Assembly (NCBI GenBank): GCA_046299435.1 | Contig: JBKBIC010000055.1 | Span: 1 to 23,248, forward strand | Direction: 5' to 3' | DNA from: M3007 sp046299435 | GTDB taxonomy: Bacteria; Bacteroidota; Bacteroidia; Chitinophagales; Saprospiraceae | DNA length: 23,248 bases | Shown here: positions 1-6,416 of the stretch, in pieces | Layout: each line of letters begins with the position of its first letter | Position numbering within the stretch: position 1 is the first letter of the stretch | Notes under the pieces: generated by a model | What the model saw: the letters and a program-made list of their open reading frames with translations, nothing else | What the model was told of the DNA's origin: nothing | The model's database searches: none | Translations under genes and position numbers: made by a program

Positions 1-1
1 C

Positions 2-2785
2 GTTCGAGTCGGGCAGCATGATGTTCGGGAACGTGAACACGAGGATGCCCCGGCCTTTGACCTCAAACTCGTAGGCATGGCTCGACGCGCCGGGCTGCAC
101 GCTGGCAGGGTCGAGCCAAGCGGAGAGCGTGTCGCGGATGACGATGTTGAAAGCCGTGTCGGTGCCGGTGTTTTGGAAACGGATGAGGTACTCGATGTCG
201 GTGCCGGGCAGGACGTAATGCGCCGGGCCGTAGCCGACCGGGAAGCCCTGTTTGTCGTTCGGGTCATAGGAACCCTGATTGGGGCGGCACTCGATGTCGA
301 GCCAAGCGTCGGCATCGTCGGGCGGGAATTGGCCGACAAAACCCGTTGTAAATGAGCCGTTTGTGGTGCAACCTTCGACTGTCAGCGCGGGCATGGACTG
401 GCCGGGGTGGAAGATTTCCTGCTCCACTTCGAGCCGCCAAGTGCTGCCGTCGGCTGGCACGGAGATGTGCATCTCGCCGTTTTCGGGAAGGCCGGGCTGC
501 GAGCCGCTGCGGAACATCACGCCGTCTTCGATGACGATGTATTCGAGCGACGAATTCATGTCGGCGGTACCTGCGTTGCGGATGCTGAATTTCAGCGAAT
601 CGCCCGCGCACTCCGCGCCCAAATCCACGTGCGCCCCTGACCAGAGCGGGTTTTGGCCGATGCAAAGCGTGTCCGGGTGGACGTGCGCCGCCACGCAGTG
701 CGTTTGCCCCAAAACCGCGTTGCAGCTGACCTTCGCCCAGAGCCAAAACTGCCCGCAATCGTTCACGGCCACGTCGCCGACTTGAAAGCGGAGGACGTTG
801 TTGCCCAAATCCGTGTACGGTTGGCTGGCCCCCTCGATTTCCAGAAACGGGTCAATTTCCAAGTCAACGTAGGCATCTTCGGCGATGGCCGTGCCCTCGT
901 TGCAGTATTGGACAAAAATGGTGTTGCCCGAAAAACACCGCCGGAGGAAGCCGATGGTCACGTCCACCGTCATGGCTGGGCAAAGGCTGTCGGGTTTGAC
1001 GGGGATGTGGACGGTGGCAGTGTCGCCGCTCGTCGCCACGGAGGCCGGGTAGCCGGGCTGGCAGAGCGACCAAAGTTGGTTGGGCAGCCACGCCGAGACT
1101 TGGTAATCGCCCGGCAGCACGCGCATCCGATACGAGCCGTCGGCCTGCGTGGTGGCGTAAAACGTCTCGCCGGTGCCCTGCCCGGCGGCGATGACGAGCC
1201 AATTTGCCAGCGCAGGGTCGCCCGCCGTGTCGCAGTCGCGGTTTTCGTCCATGTAAATATTGCCCCGGATGGTGCCGCAATCGCCGTTCGAGATGTCGGC
1301 CAAAACGGTGTATTCCGCCGAACAACCATTCGCGTCCGTGACGGTCACGGTGTAGTTGCCGCCCTGTTGGACAGTCAAAAACGGCCCGCCGCCACCGAAC
1401 GGCGACCATTGGTACAGGTAAGGCGGTGTGCCGCCCGACACCTGCGCCAGCAGCGTGGCAAAAGCGCAACTATTGCCGCCGACGATGACGGTATCAATGA
1501 CCAACGGCGTGGGCGCGGCGAGCGTGATGGTCGGCAGCGAGCCTGTGCAGCCGTTGGCATCGGTGACGGCCAGCGAAATCGAGAGCGGGCCGATGGGCTT
1601 GATGGAGAAGGTGTACGGGTTGTCATTGGTCACGAAGGCAGGTTCGGGTACGCCGTTGAGCGTGAGGTTCATGGTGTACGGAGCCGTGCCGCCGCTGATG
1701 TTTGCCGTGAAATTCGCTTCGCCGTCGCAGTCAATGAGTGTGGGCGCGATTTGGATGGAGATTTTCCCGACCTCTCCCCAAGCAACATTTGTGCAGCCGT
1801 TGAGCGGGTTGGTCACGGTCACGGAGTAGATGCCGGGCGCATTCACGAGGGGCGCGTCCGTATTCCCGCCGCTCACGATGTTGCCGTTGCTGGTGCCCCA
1901 TGCCCAAGTGACGTTTTGCTGGTTGGACCATGCTTGGATGGCAACGGGCTGCGGATTGGCGCAGTTGAACGGGACATCTGTGGAGACGGTGACGGTGGGC
2001 GATGTGCCTTGCTGGACAACCACGCAATCCGTCGCGGTGCAGCCATTGCCGCTATCGGTCACGGTGAGGCAATAGGTACCGGGCGCGATGACCGAGGCGG
2101 TGATTTGGTTGGCATTGCCCACGATGAAAGGCCCCATCCAAAAGTAGGCAATGTCCGGCCCCGTCGAGGAGCCTATGCCGCTGACCACCACTTGGCCGCC
2201 GCCGTTGCAGCCAAACGCGCCGTTGACACTCGCCACCGCGACCGGAATTGCGATGTCTTGCACCACATCCACCGTTGCGGTGGCAGTGCAGCCGTTCTGT
2301 CCAGTGACCGTTAGGACATAGACACCGGGAACGACGACCGTAGGATTAAGCTGCACGGAAGTAAATCCATTTGGCCCAATCCACGAAAACGCCGCGCCGG
2401 GCATTCCAGAAGAAGCCGTCAGCACTGCCGTCGGTGCCGAACAAGTGAGCACAACGGGCGTATTGACTGAAATGGACGGAGCCACAACGTCCTCCGTCAC
2501 CACTGCTGTCGCGGTGGCCGTGCAGCCGTCCGAGGGGTCGGTCACGGTGACGGTGTACAAGCCCGGTTCGCTCACGTCCGGGCTTTGGGACGTGGAAGAA
2601 AAGCCGCCCGGCCCCGACCACGCGAACTCCGGGTTTTGGACATTGGTCGTGGCTGGCAACGCGATGGATAGCGTGGCGCAGGTCAGCGTCGCGTCAATCG
2701 TGGACACTTCGCATTGTGCTTTTGCGGAAAAATGGGCGGCCAGCAAGCAGGCCAAGATGCTCAGGGAAAGGATGAAGTTTTTCAT
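2..2785 (-). CDS. Large secreted PKD/SprB-like repeat protein, T9SS-type cargo (C-terminus outside window)
   Basis: The frame is open without a stop for 928 codons from ATG at 2785 to the window edge, checked codon by codon. It begins with a signal peptide (MKNFILSLSILACLLAAHFS, cleavage probably after AKA-Q near residue 24). Residues about 25-500 hold at least six Ig/PKD-like repeats, each closing with a YTVTVTD..NGCTATAT-type strand. A CnaB/SdrD-like module follows (about 504-575, with GNIYMDENRDCD and ADGSYRMRVLPGDY). Then come CARDB/DUF11-like segments and the SYDPNDK motif (DPNDK at 841-845) leading into a FQNTGTDTAFNIVIRDTL segment, a signature of long Bacteroidota surface proteins. A T9SS sorting domain would be expected beyond base 1. 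It is probably an adhesin or matrix protein; no enzymatic domain is visible. The family call is firm and the role is inferred. Confidence 0.9.
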   Translation of the reverse strand, partial: MKNFILSLSILACLLAAHFSAKAQCEVSTIDATLTCATLSIALPATTNVQNPEFAWSGPGGFSSTSQSPDVSEPGLYTVTVTDPSDGCTATATAVVTEDVVAPSISVNTPVVLTCSAPTAVLTASSGMPGAAFSWIGPNGFTSVQLNPTVVVPGVYVLTVTGQNGCTATATVDVVQDIAIPVAVASVNGAFGCNGGGQVVVSGIGSSTGPDIAYFWMGPFIVGNANQITASVIAPGTYCLTVTDSGNGCTATDCVVVQQGTSPTVTVSTDVPFNCANPQPVAIQAWSNQQNVTWAWGTSNGNIVSGGNTDAPLVNAPGIYSVTVTNPLNGCTNVAWGEVGKISIQIAPTLIDCDGEANFTANISGGTAPYTMNLTLNGVPEPAFVTNDNPYTFSIKPIGPLSISLAVTDANGCTGSLPTITLAAPTPLVIDTVIVGGNSCAFATLLAQVSGGTPPYLYQWSPFGGGGPFLTVQQGGNYTVTVTDANGCSAEYTVLADISNGDCGTIRGNIYMDENRDCDTAGDPALANWLVIAAGQGTGETFYATTQADGSYRMRVLPGDYQVSAWLPNQLWSLCQPGYPASVATSGDTATVHIPVKPDSLCPAMTVDVTIGFLRRCFSGNTIFVQYCNEGTAIAEDAYVDLEIDPFLEIEGASQPYTDLGNNVLRFQVGDVAVNDCGQFWLWAKVSCNAVLGQTHCVAAHVHPDTLCIGQNPLWSGAHVDLGAECAGDSLKFSIRNAGTADMNSSLEYIVIEDGVMFRSGSQPGLPENGEMHISVPADGSTWRLEVEQEIFHPGQSMPALTVEGCTTNGSFTTGFVGQFPPDDADAWLDIECRPNQGSYDPNDKQGFPVGYGPAHYVLPGTDIEYLIRFQNTGTDTAFNIVIRDTLSAWLDPASVQPGASSHAYEFEVKGRGILVFTFPNIMLPDSN

Positions 2786-2889
2786 AAAAACACGGTTTGC
2801 AGATTTGGTGCGGCAGGCGCGGGTGCCCGCCAGTTTGTTAGGTGTTTGCCAAATCGGGAGTGGGCCGGCCCACATGGGATTTGATGATA

Positions 2890-2921
2890 CAAAAGTTCGG
2901 CACGCGCTGCCCTTGTGCAAA
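2890..2921 (-). promoter_or_regulatory. Putative Bacteroidota-type promoter of the leftward secreted protein
   Basis: Read on the minus strand, TTTG (2921-2918) is followed after 20 bases by AACTTTTG (2897-2890). The second box differs from the -7 consensus TAnnTTTG only at its first base. Spacing of 19-21 is the norm for this promoter class. It implies a leader of roughly 100 bases. This is pattern matching only. Confidence 0.4.
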
Positions 2922-3052
2922 GACAAAAAACGAGGATTGTAATTTTGAAACCAGAAATTAGAAATCAGAAATTATTGATTGTCAGTTTGTTGCACTTAAT
3001 TTTGTAGCGATTTTTGTTTTTGGGTTTTCAAAAAAAATGCCCCAACTGGGTA

Positions 3053-3190
3053 GGGTTGGAACGCGGATGAAACGGATTGAGCGGATTTGCGCGGATTTTT
3101 TTGGAGCAGCCCATCAACAATCATCAATCATGTAATCGTCAATCATCAATCAAAAAATCCGCCCAATCCGTTTCATCCGCGTTCCAACCC
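3053..3190. repeat. 36-bp inverted repeat with 66-base loop
   Basis: The arms 3053-3088 and 3155-3190 are reverse complements at 35 of 36 positions. Each arm is built from 9-10 base units containing CGGAT (CGGATGAAA, CGGATTGAG, CGGATTTG). The loop contains its own run of aatcatc/aatcgtc units at about 3117-3152. There is no T-tract next to either arm, so it does not look like an ordinary terminator. Confidence 0.85.
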
Positions 3191-3209
3191 TGCAAAAAGG
3201 TAAGCAAAC

Positions 3210-4619
3210 ATGGAAAAAACACTCCTCTGGGAAGCCTTCGGGGCATTGGACAAAACCGAGCGGCGCGAATTCGGGAAGTTCGTGCGCTCGCCGTTTTTCA
3301 ACCAAAAACCGCAGCCCATCGCGCTGTTCGAATACCTGCGCGATTGCGCGGACGGCAAAACCGCACCCACTTCGGAGGCCGCGTGGCAGAAAATCGCGCC
3401 CGAAACAGCGGGCTACGACGACCAAAAAATGCGCCTCGCCAACAGCGAGTTGCTGCGCCTGCTCGAACATTTTTGGATGTACCGCGAAAAATTCGGCGAT
3501 GCCGACCGCGCCAAAATCCGCCTCGCCGGGGCGTATCGCAAACGCAACCTCGGCAAGCATTTCCAGATTGCGCTGCGCGAGGCCCGCGCCGCCCGCGAGC
3601 GGCAGCCGTTCCGGCACGCGGAGTTTTACCACGACTTGAATTTGATTGAGTGGGAGCAGTACCAGTTCGCCACGACGGACAAGCGCACGGGCAAGTTCAA
3701 CTTGCAGGAAGTGTCCGATTGGATGGATAAAACATTCATTGCCAGAAAGTTGCGCATGGCTTGTTTCGCGCTGGCGCAGCAGGCCGTGCAGCAAACGGAC
3801 TTCCGGCCCGGTCTTTTGGAGGCGGTGCTGGCACACGTCGAGGCCGAAAATCTGGCCGACGAGCATCCGGCCATCGGGCTATACTTCCACTGTTTTCGCT
3901 TCCTGACCGACCCTTCTGCGGAGGCGCATTTTTTCAAGTTCCGGGAGATTTTGAACGGCCATGCGGGCAGTTTTCCGGCGGACGAGCTGCGGACGCTGTT
4001 CCTCTTGGCCATCAATTTCGGCGTAAAAAAAATCAACGAAAGCAAGCCCGCCTACCTCCGCGAGACACTCGGCCTCTACCAAGATGCCCTCGACCGGGGC
4101 CTCCTGCTCGAAAACGGCCTGCTCTCGCGCTTTGCCTACAACAACATCGCGGCCATCGCGCTGCGCGTCGGCGAGGTGGCGTGGGCCGAGGATTTCACGC
4201 TGCGCTACAAGCCGTTTTTGGAAAAACAACACCGCGAGGCCACGTTCAGCCTGAACCTTGCCCGCGTGGCCTACGCCCGCCGCGACTTCCGCACCGCGCT
4301 CGAAAACCTGCAACGCGCCGACTACAAAGACCTCATCAATCACCTGAACGCCAAGGTGTTGCAGTTGAAAATCTTTTACGAGACGGGGGAGTTCGACCTG
4401 CTCGACAGCCACCTTTCGAGCCTCAAAACTTTCATCCGGCGGCAGGGCGGCACCATCGGTTACCACCGCGAGAATTACCTCAACATCGTGCAGTACACCC
4501 GCCTGCTCGTGGCCCACAACCCGAACGACCGCACTGAACGCCTCGCCCTCCGCCAGCGCATCGAGGCGGAACCCACGCTGACCGAGCGCGAGTGGTTTTT
4601 GGAGGTGTTGCAAGTTTGA
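3210..4619 (+). CDS. Uncharacterised helical-repeat protein, 469 aa
   Basis: I do not recognise a named family. The product is 469 residues, soluble, without signal peptide or membrane segments, and rich in Leu, Ala, Arg and Glu in a pattern suggesting repeated helical hairpins (TPR-like), for example residues about 270-430. The N-terminus has an FGKFVRSPFFNQ segment, which resembles a conserved N-terminal element I associate with uncharacterised Bacteroidota proteins. The ATG at 3210 is preceded by AAAAAGG about 10 bases upstream, a weak ribosome-binding site. The coding sequence is GC-rich like most neighbours. It faces away from the secreted-protein gene and converges on the four-helix-bundle gene. 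A scaffold or interaction role is only a guess. Confidence 0.85.
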   Translation: MEKTLLWEAFGALDKTERREFGKFVRSPFFNQKPQPIALFEYLRDCADGKTAPTSEAAWQKIAPETAGYDDQKMRLANSELLRLLEHFWMYREKFGDADRAKIRLAGAYRKRNLGKHFQIALREARAARERQPFRHAEFYHDLNLIEWEQYQFATTDKRTGKFNLQEVSDWMDKTFIARKLRMACFALAQQAVQQTDFRPGLLEAVLAHVEAENLADEHPAIGLYFHCFRFLTDPSAEAHFFKFREILNGHAGSFPADELRTLFLLAINFGVKKINESKPAYLRETLGLYQDALDRGLLLENGLLSRFAYNNIAAIALRVGEVAWAEDFTLRYKPFLEKQHREATFSLNLARVAYARRDFRTALENLQRADYKDLINHLNAKVLQLKIFYETGEFDLLDSHLSSLKTFIRRQGGTIGYHRENYLNIVQYTRLLVAHNPNDRTERLALRQRIEAEPTLTEREWFLEVLQV

Positions 4620-4622
4620 GGG

Positions 4623-4660
4623 CAAAAAGAAGCCCCCGCACGGATTGCTCCGGCGGAGGC
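4623..4660 (-). terminator. Rho-independent terminator for the leftward four-helix-bundle/surE genes
   Basis: On the minus strand an imperfect stem, GCCTCCGC (4660-4653) with GCGGGGGC (4639-4632) plus inner CGG/CCG pairs, is followed by TTCTTTTTG (4631-4623). It starts just beyond the stop of the 3210 gene, so it sits between the two converging genes; the T-tract favours leftward transcripts. Confidence 0.6.
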
Positions 4661-4692
4661 CAACTATTCACTCACGTTACTTTTCGAGTTAG

Positions 4693-4776
4693 GGGAATTG
4701 GGAATTGGGAATTGGGAATTGGGAATTGGGAATTGGGAATTGGGAATTGGGAATTGGGAATTGGGAATTGGGAATT
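4693..4776. repeat. Tandem heptamer array, 12 perfect GGGAATT units
   Basis: Twelve uninterrupted copies of GGGAATT. The last unit supplies two of the three bases of the stop codon of the leftward four-helix-bundle gene (TAA at 4777-4775). It is inverted relative to the array at 5184-5245. Because 7 is not a multiple of 3, all three frames of a strand read the same cyclic peptide (GNWELGI, or NSQFPIP on the other strand), with no stop in any of six frames. Confidence 0.98.
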
Positions 4777-5149
4777 ACTGGTCTTTCAGATTCTTTATGT
4801 AGCTGTTTATTTTGTAATGAAGGGTTTTGAGTTTTTCGGTCAATGCTTCGGATTGAGCATCTGAAATTAAATTCCTCTTATGAGCCTTTGTTAGCCACGT
4901 TTTTGTTTCCAGCAAAGAACCTCTTGCGTAATAAGAGAACTGTTTCTTTTCTTTAAAAAAATAGCGACCATGCCCTTCGGCAATATTTGCGGCGATAGAA
5001 TCCGCCGCCCTTAAAAATTGATTTCCCGGATGTCCTTTGTCAAAATATGCCCACTCCGAAACGAGTTGCCATGTAAATTCTCCGACTTCCATAGCAAGCT
5101 GATATATCTCAAGGTCTTCTAGCTTCAGTGGCTCGTTTTCAGATTTCAT
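4775..5149 (-). CDS. Four-helix bundle protein, S23/IVS (TIGR02436-like) family
   Basis: The product is 124 residues, the usual length for this family. Diagnostic features are an N-terminal LEDLEIYQLAMEV helix, the conserved QFLRAADSIAANIAEGHGR core at about residues 50-68, then FSYYARGSLLETKTWL. Family members were first found in intervening sequences of 23S rRNA (for example Leptospira), and the fold is shared with Avd of diversity-generating retroelements. The biochemical role is not established. I chose ATG 5149 because the upstream in-frame extension only translates the heptamer array. The gene is about 40% GC against about 60% nearby, suggesting acquisition. It sits tightly between inverted GGGAATT arrays: its stop lies in one and the other begins 34 bases before its start. 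Confidence 0.9.
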   Translation of the reverse strand: MKSENEPLKLEDLEIYQLAMEVGEFTWQLVSEWAYFDKGHPGNQFLRAADSIAANIAEGHGRYFFKEKKQFSYYARGSLLETKTWLTKAHKRNLISDAQSEALTEKLKTLHYKINSYIKNLKDQ

Positions 5150-5183
5150 GGTTTCCGTTCCTAATTTTTCCCTCAAAATTACC

Positions 5184-5245
5184 CCCAATTCCCAATTCCC
5201 AATTCCCAATTCCCAATTCCTAATTCCCAATTCCCAATTCCCAAT
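5184..5245. repeat. Tandem heptamer array, inverted copy (AATTCCC), about 9 units
   Basis: Eight full CCCAATT units plus six bases of a ninth, in the opposite orientation to the array at 4693-4776. One unit (5219-5225) is a variant, CCTAATT. The array overlaps the last codons of surE, and the variant base creates its TAG stop. Paired with the other array it could form a stem of up to about 60 bp enclosing the four-helix-bundle gene. Confidence 0.97.
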
Positions 5246-5990
5246 GGGCAAACGCGGGCATGGCCTTGTAATTGGTCAAATCGTGCATCGAGGGCACGAC
5301 CGAGATGTAGCCATTGGCCAACGCCCACTCGTCGGTATCGGTGCCGGGGTCGTCGTTGACGAATTTTCCGGTGAGCCAATAATACGGCTGCCCCGCCGGG
5401 TCGCGGCCTTCCATGAATTCTTCAATCCAGCGGGCTTCGGCTTGTCGGCAGATTTTCACGCCCCGGATGTCGGAGGCGGCTGCGGCTTTCGGGATGTTGA
5501 TGTTCAGCAAGTTGCCGTGCGGGAAAGGCTGGGCGAGCGCGGCGGCGATGATTTTGCGGAGCCAGGGTTTGTACGGCTCGAAATCCGCGTCCTCGGCATA
5601 GTCCAACAGTGAAAACCCGATGCTGTCAATGCCTTCGAGCGATGCCTCCATAGCTGCCGAAAGCGTGCCGGAGTACAAAATGTTGATGCTCGAATTGCTG
5701 CCGTGATTGACCCCGGAGAGGCACAAATCAATGGTTTGGCCTTTGAGGACGACGTGTTTCGCCAGTTTCACGCAGTCAACGGGCGTGCCGCTACATTCCC
5801 ACGAATCAATGCCCTCGAAGGTGCGGACTTTGCGGAGCCGAAGCGGGTCGCGGATGGTGATGGCGTGGCCTTGCCCGCTTTGCGGTGCATCGGGCGCGAC
5901 CACCGTGACCGGGCCGAACTCGCGGGCCACTTCTACCAAAGCCCGGATGCCTGCGGCTGCGATGCCGTCGTCGTTTGTTACCAATATCAT
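5220..5990 (-). CDS. surE: 5'/3'-nucleotidase SurE (stationary-phase survival protein)
   Basis: SurE hydrolyses nucleoside 5'- and 3'-monophosphates in the cytoplasm with a divalent metal. The 256-residue product has the family length and motifs: [10 protein letters not shown] at the N-terminus (metal ligands D7, D8), [10 protein letters not shown] (S38), SGTPVDC at 67-73 and SGVNHGSN (N95). The start at 5990 is the M of this canonical N-terminus; upstream codons run through non-coding sequence. The C-terminus is odd. After the conserved DLTNYKAMP the last residues, WELGIGN, are translated from the GGGAATT array, and the TAG stop is created by the one variant unit. The enzyme core is intact, so it is probably active. 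The upstream element CAAAAGTC (6052-6059) may be its promoter. Confidence 0.96.
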
Positions 5991-6051
5991 TGTTGATGGC
6001 GATTTGATGATGCGGTGATTCGTTGATTGGGGCAGCGATTTGCGGGCCGGG

Positions 6052-6059
6052 CAAAAGTC
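6052..6059 (-). promoter_or_regulatory. Putative surE promoter -7 element
   Basis: On the minus strand GACTTTTG, one mismatch from TAnnTTTG, lies 62 bases before the surE start. The surrounding bases closely match those upstream of apbC (13464-13471), including a preceding AAAATG and a following CC. No clear -33 box is at the usual spacing. Confidence 0.35.
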
Positions 6060-6108
6060 TGACATTTTGCAAGGCCGTTCGCCGGAGACGCGGAAGTTTA
6101 ATAGACCT

Positions 6109-6221
6109 CTCAGCGCAACTCTGCGGGGTTTATGCGGGTTCTCTGCGGAACTCTGCGTAACAGCCCCCCACATGAGTTTATTCCGCTGAGTTCCGCAGAG
6201 AACCCGCAGAGTTGCGCTGAG
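6109..6221. repeat. Imperfect inverted repeat of CTCTGCGG-type units
   Basis: The left arm (6109 to about 6157) and right arm (6184-6221) share CTCAGCGCAACTCTGCGGG and TTCTCTGCGGAACTC. The left arm carries one extra stretch (about 11 bases, GTTTATGCGGG) between them. It has the same unit vocabulary (CTCTGCG) as the palindrome at the right end of the window. Confidence 0.8.
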
Positions 6222-6362
6222 ATAAATGGCGTTTTCACAAGAAGTTTAATATGCCCCGCCCAACCGCGCCTTGCCGCCCGGTGGGGTCACAAACATTTCA
6301 AAATCAAGGTTTTGCATCTGCTTTAACCGTGATTCTATTATCCAAATCTGTTTCTTCGGCCA

Positions 6363-6370
6363 TACCTTTG
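6363..6370 (+). promoter_or_regulatory. Putative -7 element upstream of the LysM gene
   Basis: TACCTTTG matches the Bacteroidota TAnnTTTG consensus exactly and lies 46 bases before the start at 6417. No clear TTTG is found at the usual -33 spacing. Confidence 0.4.
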
Positions 6371-6416
6371 CCAAGCACTGTGAAACCAATCGCATAACCA
6401 GACAAACAATACTGCC

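Larger units (their letters stand above)
2786..3209. other. 424-bp divergent intergenic region
   Basis: This gap separates the secreted repeat protein (-) from the 3210 gene (+). It holds a promoter-like element for the leftward gene (2890-2921), a short run of agaaat-type units at about 2948-2975, and a 36-bp inverted repeat (3053-3190) whose right arm ends 19 bases before the rightward start. No coding sequence is convincing here. Confidence 0.7.
5991..6416. other. 426-bp divergent intergenic region between surE and the LysM gene
   Basis: It holds a promoter-like box for surE (6052-6059, minus), an imperfect inverted repeat built on CTCTGCGG units (6109-6221), and a TACCTTTG box for the rightward LysM gene (6363-6370). 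I see no gene in it. Confidence 0.7.

Noticed and set aside
653..2314. Long + strand open frame (553 codons) opposite the secreted repeat protein
   Set aside because: It is the exact codon-register complement of the true minus-strand gene, with Arg/Val/Gly/His-rich nonsense and no domains. GC-rich codon use keeps the antisense frame open.
3053..3190. Rho-independent terminator
   Set aside because: The stem is long but the loop is 66 bases, there is no adjacent T-tract, and it lies upstream of both divergent genes.
4592..4864. Small + strand ORF containing repeated GIGNWEL
   Set aside because: It merely translates the GGGAATT array, which is open in all frames; it has no start context or domain.
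4693..5245. CRISPR array
   Set aside because: Heptamers are contiguous with no spacers, the unit is far too short, and there are no cas genes.
5150..5251. N-terminal extension of the four-helix-bundle protein
   Set aside because: The extension is array translation (GNWELGI). The family N-terminus begins after ATG 5149.
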